A stretch of 64,000 bases of DNA from Cryphonectria parasitica EP155. Its lineage: Eukaryota > Ascomycota > Sordariomycetes > Diaporthales > Cryphonectriaceae. Shown here in pieces: positions 47,501 through 57,406 of this stretch (positions are counted from its first letter, which is position 1; each line of letters opens with the position of its first letter). The stretch covers positions 2,756,068 to 2,820,067 of the forward strand of contig NW_024468910.1 in NCBI RefSeq assembly GCF_011745365.1. The letters are read 5' to 3'. The notes beneath the pieces were generated by a model that was given only the letters and a program-made list of their open reading frames with translations, was not told where the DNA came from and searched no databases. Made by a program: the position numbers and the translations under genes.

Positions 47501-48679
47501 GACGCGCTCATTCAGAAGCATCAGGACGAGATGGAGGACATGCAGGCCCGCCTCGAGCGGCAGCTCAATAACGCTATGGAAGATGCACAGCGCGGCGAGT
47601 CTAACCTCCTTGAGCGCCTGAGCATCTCGACGTCCAGGTGCGAGCATCTTCAAGATCGTGTTGCCCACCTCGAAGAGAAGCTCGAAATCACCCGGGAAGC
47701 CGCTCGTGCTGCCGCCCAAGCTGCCAAGGCCTCAGGTATCGCTTCTACGCCTGTCACTGGTATCGCCACTCCTGTACCAATCGCTGCACAGCCTTACCCC
47801 GTCCCGCAGCCGCAACCTCAGTCGGAGGCTGTGGCTCATGCCATGCAGCTTCCCGAGAAGATCTCACCGCAGGCCCTCCGAGAATCCATCATGGTCCTGC
47901 AGGAGCAGCTACAGGAGCGCGAGCAGAAGATTGAGGGTCTCGAGCAGACCGTCGCGAAGCTCGACCCCGAGGCTGAGACGAAGATTGCCAAGCGTGATGA
48001 CGAGATTGTCTGGCTGCGTGAACTTCTGGCTGTTCGGCACTCTGACCTGCAGGATATCATCACTGCCCTCGGCCGGGACGACTACGACCAGGAGCGCGTG
48101 CGTGATGCTGCTATCCGCCTCAAGGCTAACCTGCAGATGGAGCAGCAAGAGCGAGAGAGAGCTGTGAATGGCGGCTCGAATATTAATCTGCCGAACATCG
48201 CCGCCAGTCTGCGTGAGCGCGCCCCCGGAGTCGTGCAGGCAGTAGGTCCCTTGGCTGCAGCCTTAGGCAACTGGCGAAAGGGCGTCAGCTTCACCAACGG
48301 CAGGGCGTCATCGCCGGCACCAGGCCGCAGTACTGCCACGCCTCAGAAAGACAGTCCGCCGTCGCAGAGCAGCTTCCTCTCGGGACTGCTGACCCCACCT
48401 CAGTCCAACCTCCGCCAGGCGCCATCGTCAGGTCAGCAAACCGCCTTTTCTGCTACTGGCCGTCGGTTCACGCCGCAGGATCTCGCAAACAGGCCCAAGC
48501 CTCCGGCTTTGTCGCAACGGCAGGCTGAGAAGCTGCCGGCCCGCGAGGACAGCCCCATCCGCCAGCTGAGCGAGCCGAGCCTACCTCAGACGCCACCCAT
48601 GATGCGCTTAGCGTCTTACGACGACGATGCACTTACGCAGGACGAATTTGACGATGCTGAATTCTTTGACGACGAGTGA
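41542..48679 (+). CDS. Giant coiled-coil scaffold protein with PAM2-like motifs (PxdA/Upa2-like organisation)
   Basis: Exons 41542-42823 and 42885-48679 give at least 2358 aa. The start codon lies in an upstream exon I could not fix. The exon at 41542 follows a CTTGTCTAG acceptor and has no in-frame ATG until 42315. Numbering from 41542: disordered N-terminus; a basic block at about 329-385 (KKRVPWRGKNIMVLLPRD, then MFREWEQLGYDIRGFDLNE); a Pro-rich stretch; PAM2-like peptides at 803-814 (SKLNVAAPEFKF) and 862-873 (TKINARAPAFSP), with weaker copies near 885-897; acidic low-complexity sequence; and a long heptad coiled coil at about 1543-2183. The end is acidic (DEFDDAEFFDDE). Length and layout recall Aspergillus PxdA (peroxisome hitchhiking on endosomes) and basidiomycete Upa2 (endosomal mRNA transport). 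Orthology is inference from layout only. Confidence 0.75.
44009..44287 (+). other. Cluster of PAM2-like peptide motifs inside the scaffold gene
   Basis: Two motifs fit the poly(A)-binding-protein MLLE ligand consensus (xxLNxxAxEFxP). The first, at about 44009-44044, has Leu, Asn, Ala, Glu and Phe in the consensus positions but Phe in place of the final Pro. The second, at about 44186-44221, has Ile, Asn, Ala, Phe and Pro. Two further Ala-Pro-x-Phe-x-Pro copies follow by about 44287 without the Leu-Asn part. They lie in a disordered Phe/Pro/Ser-rich stretch, as PAM2 motifs usually do. Confidence 0.5.
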
Positions 48680-49645
48680 GATCGCCAGTCAACTCGACCC
48701 TCGCAATTACATATGTCGGATCACCTAATAATACTACCCACTTTTCTTTTGTCAATATGAGAGCGTTCAGATGGAGAGAGAGGAGGGAGAGATAAGATGC
48801 TGTTCAGGGAAGAATTAAAAATAGTTCATGTTTGTGTAACCTTGTTTCTTTCCTTTTCTAATCTTCTTCTTTCCTTTTATTACAGAAACGCGAACACAAG
48901 CCCAACATACCCATGATCACTGCATCACTAGAATGATACCCCTGCCTTCAACTGCGAGCACGAGCACGAGAGCATTGTGGTGGAGACAGACTGTTATACT
49001 GTATCGTACATATTCAATACTACATTTTCCTTTCTGACTCTATGGGTGAAGCACGCAATTCAGGCAGTGTACAGTATACCGTCGGGACATTGAGAAGACT
49101 GTGAGATATAGTGAGGTGTATGAGCATGACTTCAGAGAGCTGGTATGGGCTTTTGTTGATTAGACAAGAAGTTTGCATTACAATGAAGACTCGTCACTCC
49201 CCGGTATAGTTCATCCAGACGGCTGAGTGATAGATAGCCTGATATCACTCCCTTCACCTTTTGAGGACTTTAGTAAAAGTTCGCCTTGGTCAAGTTTCTA
49301 CACGAATTCCATTATGGCACGCCTAACATCTCGTCATGGCTACCCATCATCACATACATATCATTTGCGCCCTCTTTAAATTCTGGGTTGTTATAGGGCA
49401 TCGCCGTCGCCACGCAAGACCGAAAACGCCGTACCGATAATAACTCCAGTCTCCCCTCCCAGACTCCTTTCAAGAGCCGTCTCCTCCCGTGGTCCCAGCA
49501 TTAAAACCAAAAAAAAAAAAAAAAAAGGAACAAATCAACACCCTCATACGAAACACTTCCTTGAGCACACGACACCCTGGAAGCAACCCCGGCCGTGTGT
49601 CAGGCAAACATACCGACCCGACCCCCCCCCCCCTTTCTCTCTCTC
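48680..49645. other. Intergenic, convergent 3' regions
   Basis: AT-richer spacer with an A-rich run at 49508-49526 and a poly-C run at 49622-49633 next to a CT microsatellite. No gene was recognised. A minus-strand ORF reaching in from 49904 is a frame shadow of the next gene. Confidence 0.6.
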
Positions 49646-50727
49646 TCAAACCTCGCAGAAGAAGTTGAACTCGGCGTTGGAGCTCACGAGGGCAAGCGAC
49701 GCAGAGGTGGTGGCGGTGGTGGTGACGGCCGAGGTGGTGGCGGCGGCGGGAGCGGCAGCGACAGCGGTGGTCGACGTGGAGGTCGAGGATGAGGAGGTTG
49801 AGGTGGACGTTGTGGATGTGGACGATGACGTGGTCGTCGTTGAGGTGGAAAGGGACGTGCCTGAGCTGACGGCTACCTCCTCGTTGGTGATGTCGGCTTT
49901 GCACTGGGCTGGTTTGGTGTGATTAGTAGGACCATACTGATGGAACGGTAACGTTATAGCTTTGAAAGAAGAGAGAGGGAGAGAAAGGGAGGCAGAGGAG
50001 GGGGGGGGGGAAGGGCGTTGGACTGTATATATGAATTACTCACTATTTTGTTCGTTGCAGTCACTCACGGTGAAGGACTGCCCGCCGCTGTTGGCCATGC
50101 TGGCACAGCTGTTCATCTGGTTGTCACAGGACCGGCCTGCGGCGTCTGCAAAGTCGGTGAAGGTGTCGCCGGCGACGGCAAAGGGGCGCTTGGAGTCGTC
50201 TGTCTTGGTGACCTGGAGGCGTGGGAAAGGAAAGAACCAAAATTAGCTACTGTTCATAGACTGCTTTTCTTTCAAATGGTAGTTTTCACTTGAAAAGTGG
50301 TTTGCGATCGTTTTCCCTCTGTTTTTCTCACTGTTCTTTTCCAGTTCCAAAGGCGTAGCTCTTTCCCCTGAAATTCTTGTGCCTCTCTTGTCCCCTTTGG
50401 AAAAGAATATAGAAGGGAAAAGAGGGAGGGGGACACCCGGGAGGGGGTGGATCTCTCTTCTGCCCCCTCTTCTTTTTTCCCTTTCAAATTGAAAATGTCT
50501 TTAAGAAACAAGACAAGAGTGAGGAGTAAATTGTGACTTACAGGCTCAGCCGTGATCCCGCCCAGGGCGCCCGAGAAGGTCTGCAGGTTCGTGGAGCTCT
50601 GCCGAGGCAGCAACACCGTGTCGGCGCCGTGGAATCTCGCCCGGATCTCGTTGAGCATGTCCGGTGCGGATGAGGCCGCCACGCCGGTGCTGATGGCCGC
50701 CAGGAGAGTGAGGCGTGTGAAATGCAT
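49646..50727 (-). CDS. Small secreted Cys-containing protein with Ser/Thr-rich tail
   Basis: Exons 50727-50542, 50212-50044 and 49908-49646 give 205 aa. The first intron is long for this window (329 bp). Residues 1-19 are a signal peptide (MHFTRLTLLAAISTGVAAS). The middle, AGDTFTDFADAAGRSCDNQ, then NSCASMANSGG, VSDCNEQNTQCK, carries four Cys likely forming two disulphides. The tail (about 120-190) is almost only Ser, Thr, Ala and Val, a probable O-mannosylated stalk. It ends NAEFNFFCEV, with no clear GPI signal. The real frame crosses three open frames, so it is easy to miss. I do not recognise a function. The layout suggests a cell-surface or secreted effector-like protein. Confidence 0.78.
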
Positions 50728-52526
50728 CTTGTTTTGTGTGCGTGCGTGTGTGCGTGTGTGTCTCTCTCTCTCTAATTAATTACGCCAGGGCCCAGTGAGA
50801 AACGAATCCCGTTTTCGAAGACGAAATCCAGTCGTGGTCGAGCCAGCTCTGTCGTTCCGAAGCCTCTTACGTCGATTGTCCGTCTTCTGGAAAAAGAAGG
50901 AATGAACCCGCGCAGCGTTGCCAGCCAGCGTTATCTGGTGCCTTCCTCTTTCTCTCTCTCTCTCTCTCTCTCTCGCGTTCGTTCGCTCCTTCGTTGACGA
51001 CGATCACCAATTGTGCCGGCGCAATAGAATCCCCACCTAACTTTTTTGAGTCAAGAAGGTCGTCGCCCGAGAATGTCCTCACAAGGCTGGGATAATTAAA
51101 GATTCAGAACAGAGGAATCGCCAATAAAATTGAAAGAATGATTGATTTGTACAATGAGAATGATAAATTTACAGAATCATGAGGATGCCATGGCGAGACG
51201 ACCGGGACGAGCGTGGGAAGGAGAGAACCTGAAACACCCCTGAGACGAGGCGCCTTGCCCTTCATGGCCCCAAGCAGCGTCTCTTCCGCTCCTCATGCGG
51301 GGGAAAAAGGTGTACCACATTCCTCTGCCAGAATTCTATTGGTTTCGACCTCGTTGGTAAATTTTATCCTTCTTCATACAAAATAAGAAAGCAAAAACGG
51401 TTGCTTTGGGGATGGGAAGGGTGAAGAAGGCTTATATTGGAAATAGTTGAGAGTGCTGGTTTTGTCATGTCAGTCTTGCCTTTGTTAGCCAAGTTGTGTA
51501 GATCTTACTTTTCCAGCCTCGGTACGACGGTCTACTGCGCACTTTGCAGGCTCCGGCAGCTGGTAATAGTTTTCTGCCGTGGATTCTTGTATGTGAACTG
51601 CTACTGGGGGTCATTAGCAAGCCAGGAAAATAAGGAACAAGCAGTATTCTCTACGAGTTGAGAGAGGGTCAAGGGCTAGGGGAAAGGATCCCGAGAGTGC
51701 CGCTGACAAGGGCTTCCTCTTTCCGACGCATGTCAAAATGATAAAGGGCCGGGGTTACTGGGGCTGCGTAAGAGTGTGGAGAGAGAGAGAGAATATGTAT
51801 GTTTCGTTTCGTTTTGTTTTTCTTTGGGAATAGCACATATCAAAGAGCACATTCAAATCTCCCTTCTCTCATCCCTCGACATTTCATCCCCCTTGCAGTT
51901 CATTCACAATTCAAGTCATTTGGCTTTCGTTTTGGAAGAGAAATGGAATTGGGTATCTGTAATACATCGTACTTTGTAGGGTGTAAAGACATGATGCTGC
52001 GGTTTTCCACCCTGCGGAAAGGCAGTGCTGATAGTCTCTCGTTCTCATGGGCCTCATCCTCCACGGCTTCAAGCTTGTGTTTTCCACCGGGGATGCTCAA
52101 GAGTACATGCTCTCAGCTTGTGTGTATGTCTGTCTCTTCCCCCCCAAATTCCATGTTCATTAAAAGGAAAAGAAGGAGAAAAATGGAGAGTAAAGGAGAA
52201 TATTCACCATTCTATGCTCGTAAGGTAAAATGGTTCGTGGCCCTCCCCTTTTGTTGTAATTTTTGGGGTAACAAACTCGGCTTGATCGCGTGGGACTCCG
52301 GGGAAAATGCTATGCAGGTTGTGTAAAACTCCTTCGCCCCTGCCTGATACCGAAAAAGGAGAAATCCTAAGCCAGAAGAAGGGGAAAAAGAACGCAATGA
52401 CTCCAGTGACGCCGCACACACACACAGACGCGCGCACTCTTCTCAATCTCTCTCTCTCTCTCTCTCTCTGTGCGCCCCCAACAGAAATCCAGCGTGGTGG
52501 CATCCTGTCGGTTGCCCCGGCGCCCT
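50728..52526. other. 1.8-kb spacer, no supported gene
   Basis: Holds GT/CT microsatellites just upstream of the secreted-protein start (50736-50772) and CT repeats near 50952-50974 and 52446-52468. No coding signal is seen; short ORFs lack family features. Confidence 0.6.
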
Positions 52527-53438
52527 TTAGAAGTTGGTCGATGCGGCGGCCTTGGAGGGTGGCGTGGCCTGGTGGTAGCTCTCAAGGGTGGACTGGAAGG
52601 GCGAGGAGACGCCAGTGGTGCCAGCGGTGGCCGAGCCGAGGCCGCCAACACCGCTAGTGCCGGCGTCCTTGTCGTTGAAACCCATCAGGCCGTCGCTCTC
52701 CTCGGTGTTGCGCCTGCGGCCCCAGATCCTCCAGGCGAAGACGCCTGCGACAGCAAGCACGATGGCACCGCCCACACCGACCACAACACCGATGATAATG
52801 TTGCGAGTCTGGGTGGTCATGCCGGAGCTGCCGCTGCTGCCGGAGCCCGAGTTGGACAGGCTGGCGGTCGGGGTGGTCACGGTGATGGAAGTCGAGCTGC
52901 TGACGGAGCCATCGGTGGCAGTGACAACCACGACAGTGGTGGAGGTGGTAGGAGTGGCACTGGCGGTGGTGGAGGCAGACGTTGCCGATGACGTGGTGTC
53001 GGAGCCGCCCGCGGCCGCCGAGGTCGACGCGGCAGCGGCGTCGGAAGAGGTTGAGGTCGGGACAGATGCGTCCTGAGTGGTTGTTGACGAGGTCGTCGGG
53101 GCGGCCTCGGTGGCCGACGTCGTGGTCGCAGCGGCGGCCGAGGTCGTAGTCGTGGGCTCGGCAGAGGTGGAGGTGGTGAGGCTGGAGGTGGTGGTCGGCT
53201 CTTCTGAGGTAGACGTCGTAGTCGTGTCGGCGGCCGCTGTGGTTGCGGTAGCCGCGGTCCCGCCCCCGCTCGCGTCGGCCGCGTTGTTGGAGTCAGAGCT
53301 GCCCGCGTCGGCGCTCTGCCTGGCCATCAACTCCCTGCTGTTCCGGCCCAGGAGGTGGGCATCGATGATGAAGCCCTGGGCGACGCTGGTGGCAGACAGC
53401 GCTGCCACAACCAGCTTGAGTATCCTTGTGGAATGCAT
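52527..53438 (-). CDS. Ser/Thr-rich single-pass membrane protein (Mid2/WSC-sensor-like layout)
   Basis: A single exon of 303 aa from the ATG at 53438. Residues 1-22 are a signal peptide (STRILKLVVAALSATSVAQG). A short mature N-terminus with a possible processing site (LMARQS) leads into a Ser/Thr/Ala-rich ectodomain of about 170 residues. One membrane span follows (about 214-238, IIIGVVVGVGGAIVLAVAGVFAWRI is its core), then a basic stop-transfer (WGRRRN) and a cytosolic tail of about 60 residues. This layout is shared by fungal wall-stress sensors and by many glycosylated surface proteins. No WSC cysteine domain is present. Role as a sensor is inference. Confidence 0.82.
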   Translation of the reverse strand: MHSTRILKLVVAALSATSVAQGFIIDAHLLGRNSRELMARQSADAGSSDSNNAADASGGGTAATATTAAADTTTTSTSEEPTTTSSLTTSTSAEPTTTTSAAAATTTSATEAAPTTSSTTTQDASVPTSTSSDAAAASTSAAAGGSDTTSSATSASTTASATPTTSTTVVVVTATDGSVSSSTSITVTTPTASLSNSGSGSSGSSGMTTQTRNIIIGVVVGVGGAIVLAVAGVFAWRIWGRRRNTEESDGLMGFNDKDAGTSGVGGLGSATAGTTGVSSPFQSTLESYHQATPPSKAAASTNF

Positions 53439-56400
53439 AATGTGTGTTGTGTGTGGTGGATATGAATGTGTGGATTGATGTGTGATGACGAGCGTCAAAG
53501 GATCGTCTCGGTGCTATGAAAGCACACGAGAAAAACGAGAGATGGAGGGTGGACAGGCGAGGGGAGATTGTCCACTCGTTCACCACTTGATTTGTGCACC
53601 AACCGGAGTGGCCTGTTGTTGCTAGGTGAGCCCCTTTGCGATCAAGCTCTCAAGCTGTTCTGTGGTACCCTCGAGACCCTGGTTGTGTTGTGCTCGTTTC
53701 TCTCGCAAGCGATTGTTTGGAAGTGAATCAAAGATGTCGAACACGAGAATGAGCAGTCGATCGAAATCCAGTGAATGGTCAGTATCGAGATGTTGTATTG
53801 TTATTGGTGTTGCTAAATGTGGTAGATTGGTAATGAAGCGGAGGGTGGATAGACCGTTTTTGACGAAATTGACTGTATGAAAGGGGAAGAAGCGAGCGAC
53901 GTTGGGGTGGGTTGGAATGATGAGTGACAAGAGTTGGTTATTAAACTTGTGTGGGCTGACTGAGAAGGAGGAAGAAGTGAGTGGGAGGTGAAGTAAGAAT
54001 GGGCAAGGGAGGGAGAGTGGAGTGGAGAGGGGGAGTAAGGACTTGACCCTTCCACCTGGTGGGCCCATAGGGGGGGGGGTAGGAAAAAAAAGAAGAGAAA
54101 AAGGTGGAAAGGGAAGTACACAGTAAAGGGAAGAGGAGACTGGGGGGCCATAACATTCAGGTCAAGCACTAACAATAGAGAGCAGTGACAGTCAGCACAT
54201 ACTGATATAAGGGTACGAGTGCAGGAGCACCCAAGGCGCTAAAAACTGCCGCAGCACCCGAGAAGATGGGCCCCTAAACAAGAAACTGTTCTAACTTTGT
54301 CTGCTAAGCAAGTAGTGTATGTACTGTACTATGAATGGTACCCCAAGGCACAACGCCCTGGAGTTCTTTTTTTGTTTTATTTGCTGTGTTGTTTGAAATT
54401 CTGACTCTCATGTCTAGCTCTTTCCTAACATTGTGAGAAGTTTCTTCTGCTACCGTAGCATCCCTTGTTGTTGCTGTTGTTTCTTGGACCCAAAGTGCAG
54501 AAACCCTTGGACTAGAATGTATATTGCACTGCCCTCTTTGTTGCCATTCTGAGCAGAACTGATGACTGCTGCTAGATTGTACTACCGCACCACAAGTACC
54601 GTGACAGAGGTACTTGTGAGGACCCCTGCGAAGGGAGGGTCAGCTAGGCTCTGTTGTGATTGGCCCTGGTGCGGACGTGCAGGGAACCTACCCCCTGGGT
54701 TTTGCCTAAACACGGGCTTGGGTTCTCGTATTGCTGGTGGGAGGCCACCGGTCCAGTCAAAAGTCACCTCAGCAAAGAAAGTCACACTCATCGTCTACCC
54801 ACCCACCCTTCATCCTACCACCAATACTTGCCGCACTAGTTGGATCTTGCCAGTCTGACCATATGAGCAGAGAGAAACCCTGGCCCAGACTCGCACTTTG
54901 TCACCTAGTAATTCTCTGCACAGTCAAGGAAAAACCCTTTCCATGTGGATTATGTGAGAGAGAGAAGGGTCATACAAGTACCCACAGCAGCAGGCCCTTG
55001 TGCTACTGGAAATGGCCGCCACCACGCGGAAGGGGGGGGGGGTTGTTTCTTCCTCATGGGGGTCGGGCGGAGAATATGGGCCCGACCCGAGCGTTGCCCT
55101 CGATTCTTGTCGCCCAGAAGCCAGTGCCATACGCGTAAGGACCAGGATCAGGAACGTTCTATGGCAGGACGCAAGGGATCGCGGGACAGTCGGGGGCTTT
55201 TCTTTCACTTTGCACGAGATCGGTTCCCACATAGCGGTGGGCCAACAGTCATACTAGTTACCTGCTGTCAAGGGCAGTGTGTCATTGCGAGGGATTAATG
55301 AACGACAGGCTTCGGGGAAAACAAAAAAAGACAGAAGAAAAGAAAGAGGGAGAGAGAAAAAAAAACCTCTCATGCACCAGCAGAGATCGATAGTCGAAGC
55401 CCAAACTTGCGCACTACTACTATTTAGCGCCAGCGATATAGAGTTCTGGAAGCTTGTCCATCGCTTCCCGGCGAAAACTTAAACGTCCCGCTGTTGCTGC
55501 TTCGTGCTGCTGCTGTTGCTAAATATAACAACACACTGTCTCTGGCTAGCAAGCAACTATTACATAGTACACAGCAGCTACTGTAGGTGGGCTGCCAAGG
55601 TTTCTTTTGTTGTGGCATCCCAGGCTATGCTTCCGGAATTCAACAGTTATGACGATCGTGTTTTTCTTCTTCAATATGTCATTTCCCCATATTCCATACA
55701 AGAAAATCCGGAATGAATGAAACAAAAGAGAAAAACAAACCAATGCCACAATGGTCATGACTTGGAAGGGGGAGGGGGCGGCATAGAGAGGGGCCATGAA
55801 GGGGGTGTGGTCGGTCCTGTTGATCCGCGCGCCTCGTGATTAACAAGTCGTGGCCTGTCCACTGTCGTCATGCCGTCTGCAGCCCTGCCCCAAGTATCGT
55901 CAACGACGCAAGGTTTCCTCTGGGGACAAACTGGGGATTCCATGCCCCTCTCTACTTTCGGCAGATCTTTGCACAGCCGCCTCCTCGATAACCCCCGCTG
56001 GAGGAGGAAGGGGTGAAAAAACAAGACAACAACGAGACAACAAGAAGAAAGAGAAAGGGATGGAGGGGTATGGGGGGGGACACAATCCAGGGTCTTGCCA
56101 TACTTGTGCCAAGGGACGACACCCGACCCAGATTCACACTCCTTTTAGTTGAAACACTAACAAACAAGCATAACATTGTCTCTACTGTAGGTCTACCCTT
56201 TGCAGTGTAAGCCTATCTCTGCCTCCATATGAGAAAAGAAGGCTTCTTATCAAGCATCATTATCAGACGATGATCTCTCCAAGTTGCCCTGTCTGTATCA
56301 CACGACCGAGCAGCAACAGCCAGAGCCAGGTCCAGCGGGCTCCATTATTCTGCTGGGGCATCTTGTCCTTTGGTCCACGCGACCTCGCAACTCATTTTCC

Positions 56401-57406
56401 TTGTTGGGACGAGACAGCCATCTTGGCATGACGACTTTGTGAATTCATGCAGACATAGATCACCTCGGCCCGAAAGAGAGATCCATCCTCTTTTTCTCTC
56501 TCTCTCTCTCTCACACACACACTGTCTGTTTTGTCTTCTGCCAAACGAAGGGGGGCATATTCCAAGAGCAGAACTCGAGCCTGATTTCTTTTCTTGCACC
56601 AGTTCAGGTTTCTTGTCCTTGGACCTTGCCCTCCTTCTTCCCCGCATCATATGGTCTCGGGACCTTGGAAGCGCATGCCACGTCGACATGCTGCACTTGT
56701 GTTCTGAAACAAAAGTTTATATCTACAATCACTCTCATCCACTCCCCACCCCCCTCCTTTCCCTTTCCCCAATTTACCCTGCAGAGAAAAATGTATCTGG
56801 CCAACCTCCATGCTGCCACATTGAAAGGAGAGCCTAGAACTCACCGCCACGATCCTCTCCATCCGGGGTCTTAGATATCCAACGTTACGTCCAGAGCGGC
56901 GAGGCGGAAGGGAATGGGGGGAGGGAGCCGCGTAAGGGATTATGATGAATGTTCGGATCGCATCGTCATCTTTTGTATAGAGCGAGAGCCACGGACTTTA
57001 TGGCCACGGCCCACGTTCATCAGAAGGTACCGACCAGATAGTCAACTTGCCTAGTGCTCTGGCTTCCAGTCGACTTGTAAAGAGTCTGCCAGTATCAAGA
57101 ATTTACATGTCCAGATCAAGATTACATCTTAGAAATACTACTGCTCCGAGCTATCATTAGGTACCCCAGCTTCTCCAGAGCTACCTTACACGAAAGGACT
57201 TCTCCTCCTCACCAACATTCAGTCATATTTCGCTAGACCATTGTGGAACATGGCTACCAGCGGCAAACAGCCTTGTGAGAAGATTGCGTCTATCTACCCC
57301 TCCAGGCAGTATTTAGGTATATATTTACAAAAGAAGAAAAGAGGGAGGGCTTGTCCGAAGAAAACAAGATGGCGTAAACACCACCGCCACCTTGGCCCTT
57401 GCTCGC
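53439..57406. other. 4-kb spacer, no supported gene
   Basis: Contains homopurine and homopyrimidine tracts, a poly-G run near 55032-55042, and CT/CA repeats near 56494-56521. Many short ORFs occur on both strands, none with recognisable domains or coherent exon joins. The left 600 bp probably include promoter DNA of the membrane-protein gene, and the right end the 3' UTR of the GH35 gene. Confidence 0.55.

Noticed and set aside
46670..47719. 349-codon minus-strand frame inside the coiled-coil gene
   Set aside because: Leu/Ala-rich mirror of a Glu/Arg-rich coiled coil; no start context and no domain.
49470..49904. 144-codon minus-strand frame rich in His and Arg
   Set aside because: It is the wrong frame of the last exon of the small secreted protein; the correct splice gives a Ser/Thr tail and a proper stop at 49646.
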